64,000 bases of DNA from assembly GCA_023400055.1 (NCBI GenBank), contig JAEXFN010000018.1:248001-312000 (forward strand). The letters run 5' to 3'. The notes below the pieces were generated by a model. It was not told where the DNA came from. It saw nothing but the letters and a program-made list of their open reading frames with translations, and made no database searches. Shown here in pieces: positions 1 to 9,604 of this stretch. The DNA is from Bacillota bacterium. Lineage in GTDB: Bacteria; Bacillota; UBA4882; UBA8346. Each line of letters begins with the position of its first letter. Within the stretch, counting starts at the first letter, position 1. The position numbers and the translations under genes were made by a program.

Positions 1-63
1 CGCTAGCGCGCGGACGGGGGCGGAAAAAGAGCAGGGGCCAAAGCGCGATCTTGCGTACCAGAA

Positions 64-91
64 AAGCCCGGGGAAGCATTGCCCCGGGCTT
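64..91 (-). terminator. Intrinsic terminator downstream of chemoreceptor
   Basis: A 10-bp perfect stem (64-73 with 82-91, arms AAGCCCGGGG/CCCCGGGCTT) lies past the end of the leftward chemoreceptor gene and reads into four T on the minus strand. It is the second of two stacked hairpins after that gene. Confidence 0.7.
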
Positions 92-117
92 GCGTTTATC
101 AGTTGAACTTGGCGGTC

Positions 118-141
118 TGCGTTCCCCGACCGGGGAACGCA
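118..141 (-). terminator. GC-rich hairpin directly after chemoreceptor stop
   Basis: Perfect 10-bp inverted repeat TGCGTTCCCC/GGGGAACGCA with a four-base loop, 8 bp past the chemoreceptor stop codon. There is no T-run, so it may protect the 3' end or back up the terminator at 64-91. Confidence 0.5.
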
Positions 142-148
142 CCCAGGC

Positions 149-1843
149 TTAGGCGTCGATGGTGAAGACCGCCACCGATTCCTTCAGGCTGTTGGCCACC
201 TCGGCCAGATTTTGGGCCAGTGCCATCACCTGTTCCGAACCGGCGCTCTGCTCCTCGGCGGTAGCCGAGACCTCCTCGGTGCTGGCAGTGCTCTCTTCGC
301 TGACCGCCGCGATGGTGGTCATGGCGGTGATCGCCTTCTCGTTCTTCCTGGCCATCAGCCGGACCGACTCGGTCACCCGCCCGGTCTGGGCCACGATCGC
401 GTCCAAAACCTGGAAGATCTCGTCGAAGGTGGTCATGGCGGCGGTGGTCAGCCGCTTGCCCGATTCCACCCGGGTCAGCCCATCCTGGGTCAGCTCCACC
501 GCGTGATGGGTCTTAGCGCGCATCTCCTCAACCACCTGGACGATCATCTTGGCCGCTCCCTTGGATTGTTCGGCCAGTTTCCCGGTCTCCTCGGCCACCA
601 CCGCGAAACCCCGGCCGTGTTCCCCGGCGCGCGCCGCCTCGATGGCGGCATTCAAAGCCAGCAGCGAGGTCTGTTCGGCGATTCCCTGAATGACCGCGGT
701 GAACTGGCCGATCTTCTCCGATCCCTGGTTCAGCTCTTCCATCACCGCCGCCACCGCCTGGGTCGAACCGTAAATCCCATTCATCTCGGCGGCCACATTT
801 TTGGTCACCGTCTGGCCCGAACTGGCCGAGGCCGCTACCTTGGCGGAAGTGCCGGTCATCTCCTCGGTGTCGGCCGACACCTGGCGGACCAGCTCGGAGA
901 GTTGGTTGACCGCGTTCACCGCCTTGGACACCTGGGTGGCCTGCTCGGCGGAACCCCGCGCCAACTCCTCCATCGCCCGGGAGACCTCCGCCGCCGACCG
1001 GCCCGAGTCGGCCGAGGCCGCGCCCAGATCCTTGCTGGCCACTAACAGCACCTCGGAACGTTGCCGGATCTCGCGGATCAACTGTTGCAGGCTTTCCATG
1101 GCGTGGTTCAAGCCATTGACCACTTCCCGCACCTCCCGGCAGCCCTCGCCCCAGACTTTCTGGGAGAGATCCCCCGAGGCCAGCGCGTAGGAGGCGTCCA
1201 CGATCCGCCGGAGCGGCCGCGAGATGGAGGCGGCGATGAGGAACCCCAGCACCAGCGCGATCGCGATGCACAAAACCAGAGTCACGATGGTAATCCAGCG
1301 GGCCCGGGCGGTGTACTGGTTGCCGAAATTCATCGCGGCCAGCGCGCCGTTGGTGTTCTTGTCCTGCATCGTACTGACGGAGAGGCCCAGGATATTCAGC
1401 TCCCGGTCCAGCAGTTCAAAGTTTTCGCGGTTGACCGGCTTTTGCAGCAGCTCCCGGATCTTTTGTTCCTGCTTTTGCATACGATCGGCTTCCTCGGCTT
1501 TCTCCGATATCAGGCCGGAGAGCGCGGTGCCCAAGGTCTCGGCACCGGGAGCGCCCATCGTATCGACCCCGGCCAGGGCCGCCAGATAATCCTGGCGCAA
1601 ACGGAGCATGGCCTCCTTGGCGTTATTGATCGTGGCCGCCGCCTGGGTGCTCTGGTTGAAGACCTTGCGGGTCACCTCCTGCATCTGGTCGATGATCCCC
1701 AGGCTCGAATAACCTTCGATGATTAGAAAGAGGATCAGCACCACCACGGTCGCCAAGATCTGGTGCAAAACCTTGATCCTCGACAGCAACGAAAAGAGCC
1801 CTCCCTCTTGCCTGATTAGCAAACCCAGCTTCAACTTGCCCAT
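149..1843 (-). CDS. Methyl-accepting chemotaxis protein
   Basis: Membrane chemoreceptor of 564 residues that would signal to CheA/CheW. A short cytoplasmic N-terminus is followed by a membrane helix (about 28-48), a helical ligand-binding region of four-helix-bundle type, a second membrane helix (about 181-205), a HAMP linker and a long signalling coiled coil. The conserved hairpin tip reads LLALNAAIEAARAGEHGRGF. The start at 1843 is chosen because AGGGAGGTAA precedes that ATG; an in-frame start at 1951 has no such site. Ligand unknown. Two stacked hairpins follow the gene and no chemotaxis operon genes are adjacent, so it is probably monocistronic. Confidence 0.93.
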   Translation of the reverse strand: MGKLKLGLLIRQEGGLFSLLSRIKVLHQILATVVVLILFLIIEGYSSLGIIDQMQEVTRKVFNQSTQAAATINNAKEAMLRLRQDYLAALAGVDTMGAPGAETLGTALSGLISEKAEEADRMQKQEQKIRELLQKPVNRENFELLDRELNILGLSVSTMQDKNTNGALAAMNFGNQYTARARWITIVTLVLCIAIALVLGFLIAASISRPLRRIVDASYALASGDLSQKVWGEGCREVREVVNGLNHAMESLQQLIREIRQRSEVLLVASKDLGAASADSGRSAAEVSRAMEELARGSAEQATQVSKAVNAVNQLSELVRQVSADTEEMTGTSAKVAASASSGQTVTKNVAAEMNGIYGSTQAVAAVMEELNQGSEKIGQFTAVIQGIAEQTSLLALNAAIEAARAGEHGRGFAVVAEETGKLAEQSKGAAKMIVQVVEEMRAKTHHAVELTQDGLTRVESGKRLTTAAMTTFDEIFQVLDAIVAQTGRVTESVRLMARKNEKAITAMTTIAAVSEESTASTEEVSATAEEQSAGSEQVMALAQNLAEVANSLKESVAVFTIDA

Positions 1844-2135
1844 CGATTTTACCTCCCTTATGAGTGCTGATCGTCTTTTCTCTATGTCCGCGGATTGGGG
1901 GTTGCCCGGATTCCGATGTATCAGCATTTTAATTTTCGGTATTTCATACAAATAACTTATACGATTTCCTTAAAATTCCTGCAAAAATCGGGTGGAAATA
2001 GAATCCGCCATCCCGCCAGCCAGAACCGGGAAGGTTTAAGTCCGATGGTCTACTGGCTCTGAATTCCTGTTAATTACCGGCAGTCCCGGTGCATACTATT
2101 TATATGGACATTGTTAGCCAACGGAGGATACAATT

Positions 2136-2321
2136 ATGGGCAAGCTCATTTCACTCACTCGCTACCGGGAGGCTTTATCCCAAGTGGAACTGGACCGGGA
2201 GGTCGGCCGGTTTTGGGAAGCCATCGCCGCCGGCGATCTCAATCAAGCCTTTCAGATCATGGAACAGGTTCGGCTGTTGAAACAGAAAGCCAAGCCTTCC
2301 GCAACCGACGCGCCCTCATGA
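2136..2321 (+). CDS. Small hypothetical protein, 61 aa
   Basis: A 61-residue acidic, helical protein with no signal peptide and no membrane segment. The start is supported by GGAGG eight bases upstream of the ATG, and a strong intrinsic terminator follows within 75 bp, so this looks like a complete single-gene transcription unit. The middle (LDREVGRFWEAIAAGDLNQA) resembles a short helical adaptor, but I recognise no family. An overlapping ORF in another frame lacks a ribosome site. Real gene likely, function unknown. Confidence 0.65.
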   Translation: MGKLISLTRYREALSQVELDREVGRFWEAIAAGDLNQAFQIMEQVRLLKQKAKPSATDAPS

Positions 2322-2393
2322 CCGGACGGCAGCCGGAGCGCCGGAAGCGCGCTTCTGTGACTCAGAGAGTTCAACCGTCGTATATGGCGTAAA

Positions 2394-2435
2394 AAACGGG
2401 GATATCCGCGTTGGCTGCGAATATCCCCGTTTTTA
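2394..2435 (+). terminator. Strong intrinsic terminator (bidirectional)
   Basis: Inverted repeat with arms ACGGGGATAT and ATATCCCCGT, flanked by A on the left and five T on the right. It ends the 61-aa gene and can also serve the leftward microprotein at 2468-2581. Confidence 0.85.
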
Positions 2436-2467
2436 AAATAAGGCCTTGTGGACTAGGCTAGGCTGCG

Positions 2468-2581
2468 TTACCGGCAGCATCCGCCGCCGTTCCAGCCACC
2501 ACCTAAGAAGAGGATCAGGATAATGAATATAAAGATCCAGATCCACCAGCCACCAAAACCAGCCCCATCAAATCCACCCAT
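2468..2581 (-). CDS. YjcZ-like glycine/tryptophan-rich microprotein, 37 aa
   Basis: Thirty-seven-residue membrane microprotein: a glycine-rich start (MGGFDGAGFGGWW), a hydrophobic helix of W, I, F and L (about 12-26), and the tail GGGWNGGGCCR. This is the layout of the YjcZ/sporulation microprotein family of spore-forming Firmicutes, whose members are made late in sporulation and have no established biochemical role. AAAGGGGTGA precedes the ATG. A sister gene with the same WWIWIF core lies at 43619-43708. Family match is by pattern only. Confidence 0.75.
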   Translation of the reverse strand: MGGFDGAGFGGWWIWIFIFIILILFLGGGWNGGGCCR

Positions 2582-3115
2582 GTCGTTCACCCCTTTAACC
2601 TTCGTTTAAACGCTCCGGCGCTGATGAAACAGCGTGAAGCCCTCTGTCGCAACCAAATCCGCCGAATAGGAGGTGGGTTTTTTATCGTGTAATGTTCCCA
2701 GCGCTTCGTGGTTGAATCATTTCACTCAAGCTTTGATGACCGCCCCGTCCCACGGACAGGGCTCATCACCGCGCTTTTAATTTTAATTATGACATGTAAT
2801 ATTCTATGAATGGCGCTTACGCTTGCTTGCTGCTAAAGGACTCTTTTGACCCGCTATAAGCATGAAATAACCCTTTCTTCCTCCCGATAACAAAAAAACA
2901 CCAAATTATTATGGCATTTTGTATTAATTATCTGTAAATTTTCTGGTAGAATAGTGGTGGAACCCGACGAACCCGTCCATCACCTGCCGCTGAAACGGTC
3001 CGTCGCCGGCGGAATGGATGGATTAAAGCCGCGTGGCGCGGTATTTTTCGGGCGCCATCACCGTTGGAATTAGATTTCGCAGAGTGATTTCGGCAACTTG
3101 AAACGGGAGGCAACT
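2582..3115. other. 534-bp gene-free region before the hybrid kinase
   Basis: No convincing gene. It holds a small hairpin (GCGCTG/CAGCGT near 2620), an AT-rich stretch at 2780-2950 with a -10-like TAGAAT near 2948, and a short 5-bp hairpin followed by TATTTTT at 3029-3049 inside the kinase leader, which could be a weak attenuator. Confidence 0.4.
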
Positions 3116-6100
3116 TTGAAAAATGAACTAATTTCGGATATACGGCGCATTCCTTTCAACGCGATCTGTATCTTCAGCCTGCTATCCTTGCTGATAACCG
3201 CGTTCATCGCTTGGTATTTTTTTGTCGAATTCAAAACGACCCGGTTAAGCACCATTGCCGCGCTGACTGGACAGATCGTGCTCAAGGACCTGAGACTTGT
3301 CGACCGTGGTTCCCCGTCCGCCATCTCCAGCCGCCTGAAACCGGCCATCACCGAAATGATGCAAGTTTTTCCGAAAGATTTCAGCGCCGGATTTTACTCG
3401 CGCCGCCTCGATCAGGTGGTGGTCATCGTCTCGCAGACTCCCGATAGCCGTGTCATCGGGAAAAAACTCCCCCTGGAAACTCCCGGCCGCCGTTCCTGGG
3501 AACGGCTGACGCCCCAATATGGATTACACTGGATCCAACGGCGCCATGGCTGGGTCCTGAATTGCGATTATCCCCTCACCAGCGGCGGCGTGGTCATCGG
3601 TCACAGTTTCGCCTCAGTCCCCATCTCCTGCGTCCTGGGCAACTTTCTCTATTTATTCGGCGGACTGGCGTTATCGATTTTATTCTCGGGAATCCTGGCT
3701 TGGGTCGGCAGCCGGCATTCCACCCGCAAGCTCGAAGGCAACTTCCACCGGCTGCTGCGGCTCAATGAGCAAGTTCCCGAGGATGAACCCGGCGGCGAGG
3801 AAACGCTGCCCTTCGACTACCATGAATTGGACCGGATGGCCCGCCGCAACCGGCAAGCCCTCGGCGCCCTGGCCCGTGCCGAGGAACAGCGCCGCCAGAT
3901 CCTGGCCAACTGCCCCTGGGGCTACGCCTTGATCGACAGCCACGGCCGCTTGCTGGATCTGAACCAGTCCGGCGCCCGGCTGCTGAGTCTGAAATACCCG
4001 ATTAAACTCGGCCAAACCCTGGAGTCGATGGGAATCGTCGAGCTGCCGCTCAGGAAGACCATCCGCGAGCAGCAGCAACTGACCAAGGAGTTCCGCTTCA
4101 CCGATCCGGCCAACGGAACGACCCGTTTTTATTACGCCTGCTGTTGCCCGATCCGCCTGCCGGCGGGGGAGATCGGCGCCACGGCCTGGTTCATGGACAT
4201 CACCGATCGCCGCCGGACCGAGGAGACGATCCGCAGTTCCCAGCAATACCTGGCCAATGTCCTGAATAGCATCGCCGACAGCTTTTACACGCTGGACCGT
4301 CAATGGCGCTTCACCCAGATCAACCAAGGCGCGGCCAAGCTTTTCTTCGGCCCGGCCATCAAGCCGGTACTGGGCGAGAATATTTGGGAGCGTTTTCCGA
4401 AGCTGGTGGGCAATGAGTTATACCAGGAATTCCACCGGGCCATCCGCGACAATGTCCCGGTCGAGCTGGAACACGAACTGGTCTATCAACCCGGCCATTG
4501 GCTGGAGATCCACGCCTACCCCAACGAGGCCGGCCTTTCCGTCTTTCTGCGCGAGATCACCGCGCGCAAGAAGGCCGAGGCCGAACTGACCAGCTCGCGC
4601 CAGTCGATTCTGGACATCATCGAGAGCATCACCGACGGTTTCTTCGCCCTCGACCGCCGCTGGCGCTTCACCTACATCAACCAGGCCGCCGAACATCAGG
4701 TCGGGATGACCGCCGAACGCCTGCTGCACCAGGATATCTGGCAAGCCTTTCCGGAGCTCAGTCCGGCCACCGCCGCCGCGTTCCGCCAGGCCATGGTCGA
4801 AGCCAGCGTCACCTCGTTCGAATCGCCGGATCTCGGCCAGTGGTGCCAGTTCCATGTCTATCCCTCCCGGAGCGGGCTGTCGGTCTTCTTTCATAATATC
4901 GACGAGCGGAAACAGCTGGAGGCGACCCGCGACCGGTTGGCGCTGATCGTCGAATCCTCCGACGACGCCATCATCAGCACCGACACCCAAGGGGTAATCC
5001 TCAGCTGGAACCGGGGCGCGGCCAAGATTTACGGCTACGAGCCGGCCGAGGTCATCGGACGCCCCCTGATCGTCATTCAACCGCCCGAGCTGATCGGCGA
5101 GTTCCGGGAGAACCTGCGCGCCGTGGAGACCGGCCGGGCCGTGGAACTCTGCGAGACCGTCCGCGTGCACCGCGACGGCTCCCGGCTGCTGGTCTCCATT
5201 AAGCTCACCGCCATTCGCGACCAGAGCGGCGCGGTCATCGGCATGTGCGCCATTCACCGGGACGTCACCCAGCAGAAGGCCGACCGCCAAAACCTGGCCG
5301 CCGAACGGGAACGGCTGCTGGTGACGTTGCGTTCCATCAGCGAGGCGGTCATCGCCACCGATCAGAACGGACGGGTGATGCTGATGAACGCCAAAGCCGA
5401 AGAGCTGACCGGTTACGTCATGGCCGAGGTGGTCGGCCGGCCCCTGGAAAAGGTCTTCCGCATCCTGAACGAACGGACCGGCGCGCCGCTGGGCTTCTCG
5501 GAGTGCTACGAACGGTCCAACGCCGTCCTGGTCACCAAGGAACTGGATGAACGGTTAATCGCCGTCCAATGCGCCCCGATCCGCGATGCGGTCAATGAAT
5601 ACGGCACGGTTTTGACCTTCGAGGACATCACCGACCGGCTGCGAACCGAGCAGGAACTGCTGAAGACCCAGAAGCTGGAGTCCCTGGGCACCTTGGCCGG
5701 GGGAATCGCCCACGATTTCAACAACCTGCTCGCGGCCATTCTGGCCAACTTGCAGCTGATCCAGATGAAGCTGGAGAAGGGCCAGGACATCCAGAGCTAC
5801 CTGCGGGACACGATAGAGACGACCCGCAAAGCCAGCGGCCTCACCAAGCAGTTGCTCAGCTTCGCCAAGGAGAGCAACCCGGTGCGGCAGCCCATTTCCC
5901 TGACGGAGCTGGTTCAGACCGCCACCCAGTTCGCCTTGCGCGGCTCGAAGATCAAGGCCCGTTTTCATCTGGCGCCCGATCTGCTCCCCGCCGAAGTCGA
6001 CCAGAGCCAGATCAACCAGGTCATCTACAACCTGATCATCAACGCCAAGCAGGCCATGCCCAAGGGCGGGGTCATCGACATCCGGGCCGCCAATGTCATC

Positions 6101-6775
6101 CTGCCGCCCAGCGGCATTTACCGCCCGGGTACCTATGTCCGGCTGACCTTCCAGGATCAGGGCGTCGGCATCGCCAAGGAGCACCTGCCCAAGATCTTCG
6201 ATCCCTTCTTTACCACCAAACCCGACGGCACTGGATTGGGACTGGCCACCTCCTACTCGATCATCAATAAGCATAACGGCTACATCGAGGTCCAGTCGGA
6301 GCTGGGCGTGGGAACCACCTTCCAGATTTACCTGCCGGCAGCCGACGACGCCGAGGTGGCGGCCGAGACCCGCTACGAAACGGCCAGCGCCGGCTCACGG
6401 CTGAAGATTTTATTGATGGATGACGAAGAGATGATCCTCAACCGGGTCGGAGAGATGCTGGGCTACTACGGCCATCAGGTGACCTTCGCCCGGGATGGCG
6501 CGGAGACGGTGGCCCTTTACCGCCAAGCCTGGCAGGCGGGCAAACCTTTCGATGTCGTCATTCTCGACTTGACGGTGCCAGGCGGCCTGGGCGCCCAGGA
6601 GACCCTGCCGCTGCTCCGCGAGGTCAATCCCGGCGTCAAGGCCGTGGTCAGCAGCGGCTATGCCAACGATCCCCTGCTGGCCGATTTCCGGCAATACGGT
6701 TTTCAGGGAGTGGTGTCCAAGCCCTACAAGGTCGACGAGCTGCAAATGGTCCTGAAACAGGTGGCCAACGGTTGA
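3116..6775 (+). CDS. Multi-PAS hybrid histidine kinase with receiver domain
   Basis: Sensor kinase of 1219 residues. Two membrane helices (about 17-37 and 183-205) bracket an extracytoplasmic region. Five PAS-like segments follow, each opening with a pattern such as IIESITDGFFALDRRWRF. The HisKA helix carries GGIAHDFNNLL (His about 866), then come the N box (NLIINAKQAM), DQGVGIAKEHLPKIFDPF and GTGLGLATSY of the ATPase domain, and a C-terminal receiver with DDEE, Asp near 1151 and SKPYK. The start is a TTG at 3116 with GGGAGG five bases upstream; an in-frame TTG at 3098 has no such site. Phosphotransfer to its own receiver and then an unlinked partner is likely. Signal unknown. Confidence 0.9.
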   Translation: MKNELISDIRRIPFNAICIFSLLSLLITAFIAWYFFVEFKTTRLSTIAALTGQIVLKDLRLVDRGSPSAISSRLKPAITEMMQVFPKDFSAGFYSRRLDQVVVIVSQTPDSRVIGKKLPLETPGRRSWERLTPQYGLHWIQRRHGWVLNCDYPLTSGGVVIGHSFASVPISCVLGNFLYLFGGLALSILFSGILAWVGSRHSTRKLEGNFHRLLRLNEQVPEDEPGGEETLPFDYHELDRMARRNRQALGALARAEEQRRQILANCPWGYALIDSHGRLLDLNQSGARLLSLKYPIKLGQTLESMGIVELPLRKTIREQQQLTKEFRFTDPANGTTRFYYACCCPIRLPAGEIGATAWFMDITDRRRTEETIRSSQQYLANVLNSIADSFYTLDRQWRFTQINQGAAKLFFGPAIKPVLGENIWERFPKLVGNELYQEFHRAIRDNVPVELEHELVYQPGHWLEIHAYPNEAGLSVFLREITARKKAEAELTSSRQSILDIIESITDGFFALDRRWRFTYINQAAEHQVGMTAERLLHQDIWQAFPELSPATAAAFRQAMVEASVTSFESPDLGQWCQFHVYPSRSGLSVFFHNIDERKQLEATRDRLALIVESSDDAIISTDTQGVILSWNRGAAKIYGYEPAEVIGRPLIVIQPPELIGEFRENLRAVETGRAVELCETVRVHRDGSRLLVSIKLTAIRDQSGAVIGMCAIHRDVTQQKADRQNLAAERERLLVTLRSISEAVIATDQNGRVMLMNAKAEELTGYVMAEVVGRPLEKVFRILNERTGAPLGFSECYERSNAVLVTKELDERLIAVQCAPIRDAVNEYGTVLTFEDITDRLRTEQELLKTQKLESLGTLAGGIAHDFNNLLAAILANLQLIQMKLEKGQDIQSYLRDTIETTRKASGLTKQLLSFAKESNPVRQPISLTELVQTATQFALRGSKIKARFHLAPDLLPAEVDQSQINQVIYNLIINAKQAMPKGGVIDIRAANVILPPSGIYRPGTYVRLTFQDQGVGIAKEHLPKIFDPFFTTKPDGTGLGLATSYSIINKHNGYIEVQSELGVGTTFQIYLPAADDAEVAAETRYETASAGSRLKILLMDDEEMILNRVGEMLGYYGHQVTFARDGAETVALYRQAWQAGKPFDVVILDLTVPGGLGAQETLPLLREVNPGVKAVVSSGYANDPLLADFRQYGFQGVVSKPYKVDELQMVLKQVANG

Positions 6776-7497
6776 ACCGCCGATGTCCCGAATTCCGGCC
6801 AAACCATTGGGCTTAGCGACCTATTTCCTTGCCGGATCACGGCTCCGCTGAATTAAAATTCCACTCCTTGCCCTTTTGCGCCATGCTTTAAGGCTGGAAA
6901 AGCGGATTCGGAATGTTTAATGTATCTTTTTATTATAAATTTTTTTACATTTTCCAAAACCGATTTTTCCGCGCCGCGGCGCGGCTTTGGGGCCATTAAT
7001 CGGTCACGGCCCGAAATTTATTTTTTCAAAAACAGCGCCATTTTGGGGGATTTTTTCGTCAAAATGGCGTTATTCATTTATTATTGAGCGGGAGGCCGCC
7101 AATTCGCTCTTTTTTCCGTGAACCCAATTCAAGTAAATCATATTTGCAAAATGCATTTCGGTGGCATAGAATCAAGATAACGGTCTGAGCAGGAATGATA
7201 GATTGGATGCCGTTGCAATGCCACTAAAAACAGCGGCCGGACAACATTGGCCCATTCGATAGCGTTGTGATGATCCCTGGCCGAAGGTCAGGCGATCACC
7301 GAAGCGCAACGAAATAAGGGATAGAGTCGATCCCCTCTTTTGCAGGCGTTTTCGTTCCAAAAGGCTTTATCTCATGGTTTCCGGCGGCGCCGGCATTGAA
7401 CACTGCCGGTTTGCCCGCCGTCTTATTGGCGAAGGAGGTGTTGGCGATGCGCTAGACAAGCTCCCCAATTTATTCGACTTGAAAGGAATGATTCAAC
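6776..7497 (+). other. 722-bp region with structured leader of the TIG-OmpA gene
   Basis: No gene seen. Structures: a 10-bp inverted repeat at 7036-7069 (CGCCATTTTG/CAAAATGGCG); a compound hairpin at about 7262-7308 with inner stem CCTGGCC-GAA-GGTCAGG (one G:U) and outer GTGAT/ATCAC; a nested hairpin at 7382-7420 (CGGCGG/CCGCCG outside, CCGGCA/TGCCGG inside). At 7434-7455 an excellent Shine-Dalgarno (AAGGAGG) precedes a two-codon ORF, Met-Arg-stop. No riboswitch class is recognised. Confidence 0.5.
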
Positions 7498-8772
7498 ATG
7501 AAGGAAGTTCTAATCGCCGCGGTCGTCGGTCTGTTCGTCGCCTTAATGGGGCCATCGACTCCCAATCCGGCCACGATCAGCCCGGCCACCGCACTCAACG
7601 ACGGTACTGTCCAGGTCAGCATCACTGGAACCAAGTTCGACAAATCGGCCCAGGTAAAGCTGACCCAAGCGGGCCAGGCCGATATTCCCGCTACGCAGGT
7701 GCAAGTGGTCTCGAAAACGCAACTCGTCTGCGATTTTGATCTGACCGGCAAGCCGGTCGGCGTCTGGGACGTGGTGGTCACTAACTTCAAAAAATGGCCC
7801 AAAAAAGAGCGCAGCGGGATTTTGGCCAAGAGCTTTACCATCGAATATCCCGCGCCCGTTCTGAGCGCGGTCGATCCGGTAAGCGGCCTCAGCCAGTCCC
7901 AGACCAGCCTGAATATTACCGGCAACGCCTTCCGCCCCGGCCTTCAGGTGAATCTGGTCCAAAACGGCGCCGCGTCCCTCGCTGTCCAAGACGTGAAGGT
8001 GGTATCCCCCACCCAGATCCAGGGTCAGCTCGACCTCAGCCAGGCGGAACCGGCTACATACGATCTGGTGGTCACCAACGATGACGGCAAAACCGCGGTT
8101 TTACACGGCGCTTTTCAGGTAATGCCTCCGCCGGCTCCCGAGCCTGCCGTGACCCCGGAACCCGCTCCGGCGGCCCCGGAAGCTCCGGCGAACGCTCCGG
8201 AACCGGCACCCGCTGCGGCTCCAGCCCCGGCGGCGACTCCGAAACCGGCTCCGGAGGCTTCGGCGGCTCCGTCCCCCGCGCCAACGCCAGCTCCGACCCC
8301 GGCGGCAACCCCCGCTCCCGCGCCCGCACCAGCGGTTAGCGTAACACCGGCTCCGGAAACTGCCCAAGCTCCGGAGGCGGCCAAGGTTCAAACCGACCCG
8401 AACACTCTGCTGAAGCCGATCTTTTTCAGTTTCGACAAGGTAACGCTCCGGCCGGACCAGCTTCCGGTCCTGGATTCCGATATTGAGATTCTGAAGCAGA
8501 ATCCGGCCTTGTTTATTTCGATCGGCGGCAACGCCGACGAACGGGGTCCGGCCGCTTACAACCAGCGGCTCTCAGCCCGACGGGCCGAGGCCGTCAAACT
8601 GTATCTCATCAATCACGGCATCGCCGCGGAGCGCATCGTGACTTATGCTTACGGCGAACAATATCCGGTCCGTAAGGGCCATAATGAAGCCGCTTGGCAG
8701 TACAACCGCAGAGCCGACATCATGCTCTGGGAGTCTCAGCCCAGCCGTGAAAAAAGCATCCGGTTGCAATAA
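7498..8772 (+). CDS. TIG-TIG-Pro/Ala linker-OmpA domain envelope protein
   Basis: Protein of 424 residues with an N-terminal hydrophobic segment (about 2-17) but no lipobox cysteine and no clear signal-peptidase site. Two IPT/TIG-type beta domains follow (about 22-115 and 118-205), each starting with the PxxISPxxA/PVLSAVDPVSG pattern. Then comes a proline/alanine/glutamate linker (about 205-297) and an OmpA/Pal peptidoglycan-binding domain (about 303-420) with FFSFDK, NADERG and YNRRADIML, including the Asp and Arg that hold meso-diaminopimelate in the family. AAAGGAATG precedes the start; a strong terminator follows. It would tether an external TIG module to the cell wall. Unusual fusion. 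Confidence 0.8.
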   Translation: MKEVLIAAVVGLFVALMGPSTPNPATISPATALNDGTVQVSITGTKFDKSAQVKLTQAGQADIPATQVQVVSKTQLVCDFDLTGKPVGVWDVVVTNFKKWPKKERSGILAKSFTIEYPAPVLSAVDPVSGLSQSQTSLNITGNAFRPGLQVNLVQNGAASLAVQDVKVVSPTQIQGQLDLSQAEPATYDLVVTNDDGKTAVLHGAFQVMPPPAPEPAVTPEPAPAAPEAPANAPEPAPAAAPAPAATPKPAPEASAAPSPAPTPAPTPAATPAPAPAPAVSVTPAPETAQAPEAAKVQTDPNTLLKPIFFSFDKVTLRPDQLPVLDSDIEILKQNPALFISIGGNADERGPAAYNQRLSARRAEAVKLYLINHGIAAERIVTYAYGEQYPVRKGHNEAAWQYNRRADIMLWESQPSREKSIRLQ

Positions 8773-8866
8773 TCCGTCTTTATCTTGATCTTTCATCATT
8801 AAGCGAGAGGCAACGGCCACGGCAAAGCGCGAACGCGCGCTGAGCCAGCCGCCGTAGCCAACTCCG

Positions 8867-8894
8867 CGGCTGCCCGGAAAGGGCAGCCGTTTTT
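8867..8894 (+). terminator. Intrinsic terminator after TIG-OmpA gene
   Basis: Nine-bp GC-rich stem CGGCTGCCC/GGGCAGCCG with a GGAAA loop and a TTTTT tail. Confidence 0.88.
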
Positions 8895-9111
8895 ATTGCC
8901 GCGCTTTTTTCGCTCGGGTCCGGCCAAAGCATCCGCCGCGGAGCGTCAAACCCGTTAACGGCGTGTCCACCCCGCCAGCGTAAATTTAATTTTAATTTCA
9001 TTCTTGGATAATGTAGGAATTGATGGAAGCGATAGCGAACTATTCCAAAAGGAAGCGGCACCGGGCCGACCCGGCCGCCGAACGCATAACTGTTCTTAAA
9101 GGAGGCACGCG

Positions 9112-9489
9112 ATGGCTACGATCTTAATCATCGATGACGAACCCAGCATTTTGGCAGTGATGGAGGAGATATTGACTGACTACGGCTTTGCGGTGGTCGC
9201 TGCCGCCAGCGCCGCCGAAGGACTGGCAGCCCTCGGACAGGGGGTGCGCCCGCAATTGATCCTGTTGGATCTGTTCATGCCGGAGATGAGCGGCAAGGAA
9301 TTTATCGCCGCCATCGCAGCCCAGCCGGAACTGCGCGCGATTCCCGTGATCCTCAGCACCGGGACCATTCCCGATCCGCAACAGTTCCCTCCGGCCGGCA
9401 GTTATGCCGATTATATCTGCAAACCTTTTGACATCGAGGATCTGATCCAGCGGATCGAAACAGTGCTCGCCACCGGAGTCTCAACCTAG
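9112..9489 (+). CDS. Stand-alone receiver (CheY-like) response regulator
   Basis: Single receiver domain of 125 residues with no output domain. The acidic pair sits at IDDE (residues 8-9), the phosphorylated Asp at about 53 (LILLDLFMPEMSG), a Thr at STGTIP and the conserved Lys at CKPFD. AAAGGAGG precedes the ATG. Such proteins act by protein contact (flagellar motor, phosphorelay intermediate such as Spo0F, or a kinase scaffold). The nearest possible partner is the hybrid kinase 2.3 kb upstream, and a Spo0E-like phosphatase lies just downstream on the other strand. Role not decidable from sequence. Confidence 0.87.
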   Translation: MATILIIDDEPSILAVMEEILTDYGFAVVAAASAAEGLAALGQGVRPQLILLDLFMPEMSGKEFIAAIAAQPELRAIPVILSTGTIPDPQQFPPAGSYADYICKPFDIEDLIQRIETVLATGVST

Positions 9490-9604
9490 GAAGCTGAATC
9501 CCGGCGCCGGCCTCCGGGGCCTCCGCTCCCGGACGCCGGCCGCAATAAAAAAGCGCCTCTCAGCGCTGCGAGTCCCTTCAGCGACGGACGCGGCGGAACG
9601 GGCC

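Noticed and set aside
7190..7420. c-di-GMP (GEMM) riboswitch in the TIG-OmpA leader
   Set aside because: Some words resemble it (ATGGT, CCGG), but the conserved core and loop-receptor pairs cannot be lined up.
8072..8391. Arg/Gly- or Ala/Gly-rich antisense frames over the OmpA linker
   Set aside because: They only reflect the repetitive Pro/Ala codons on the other strand.
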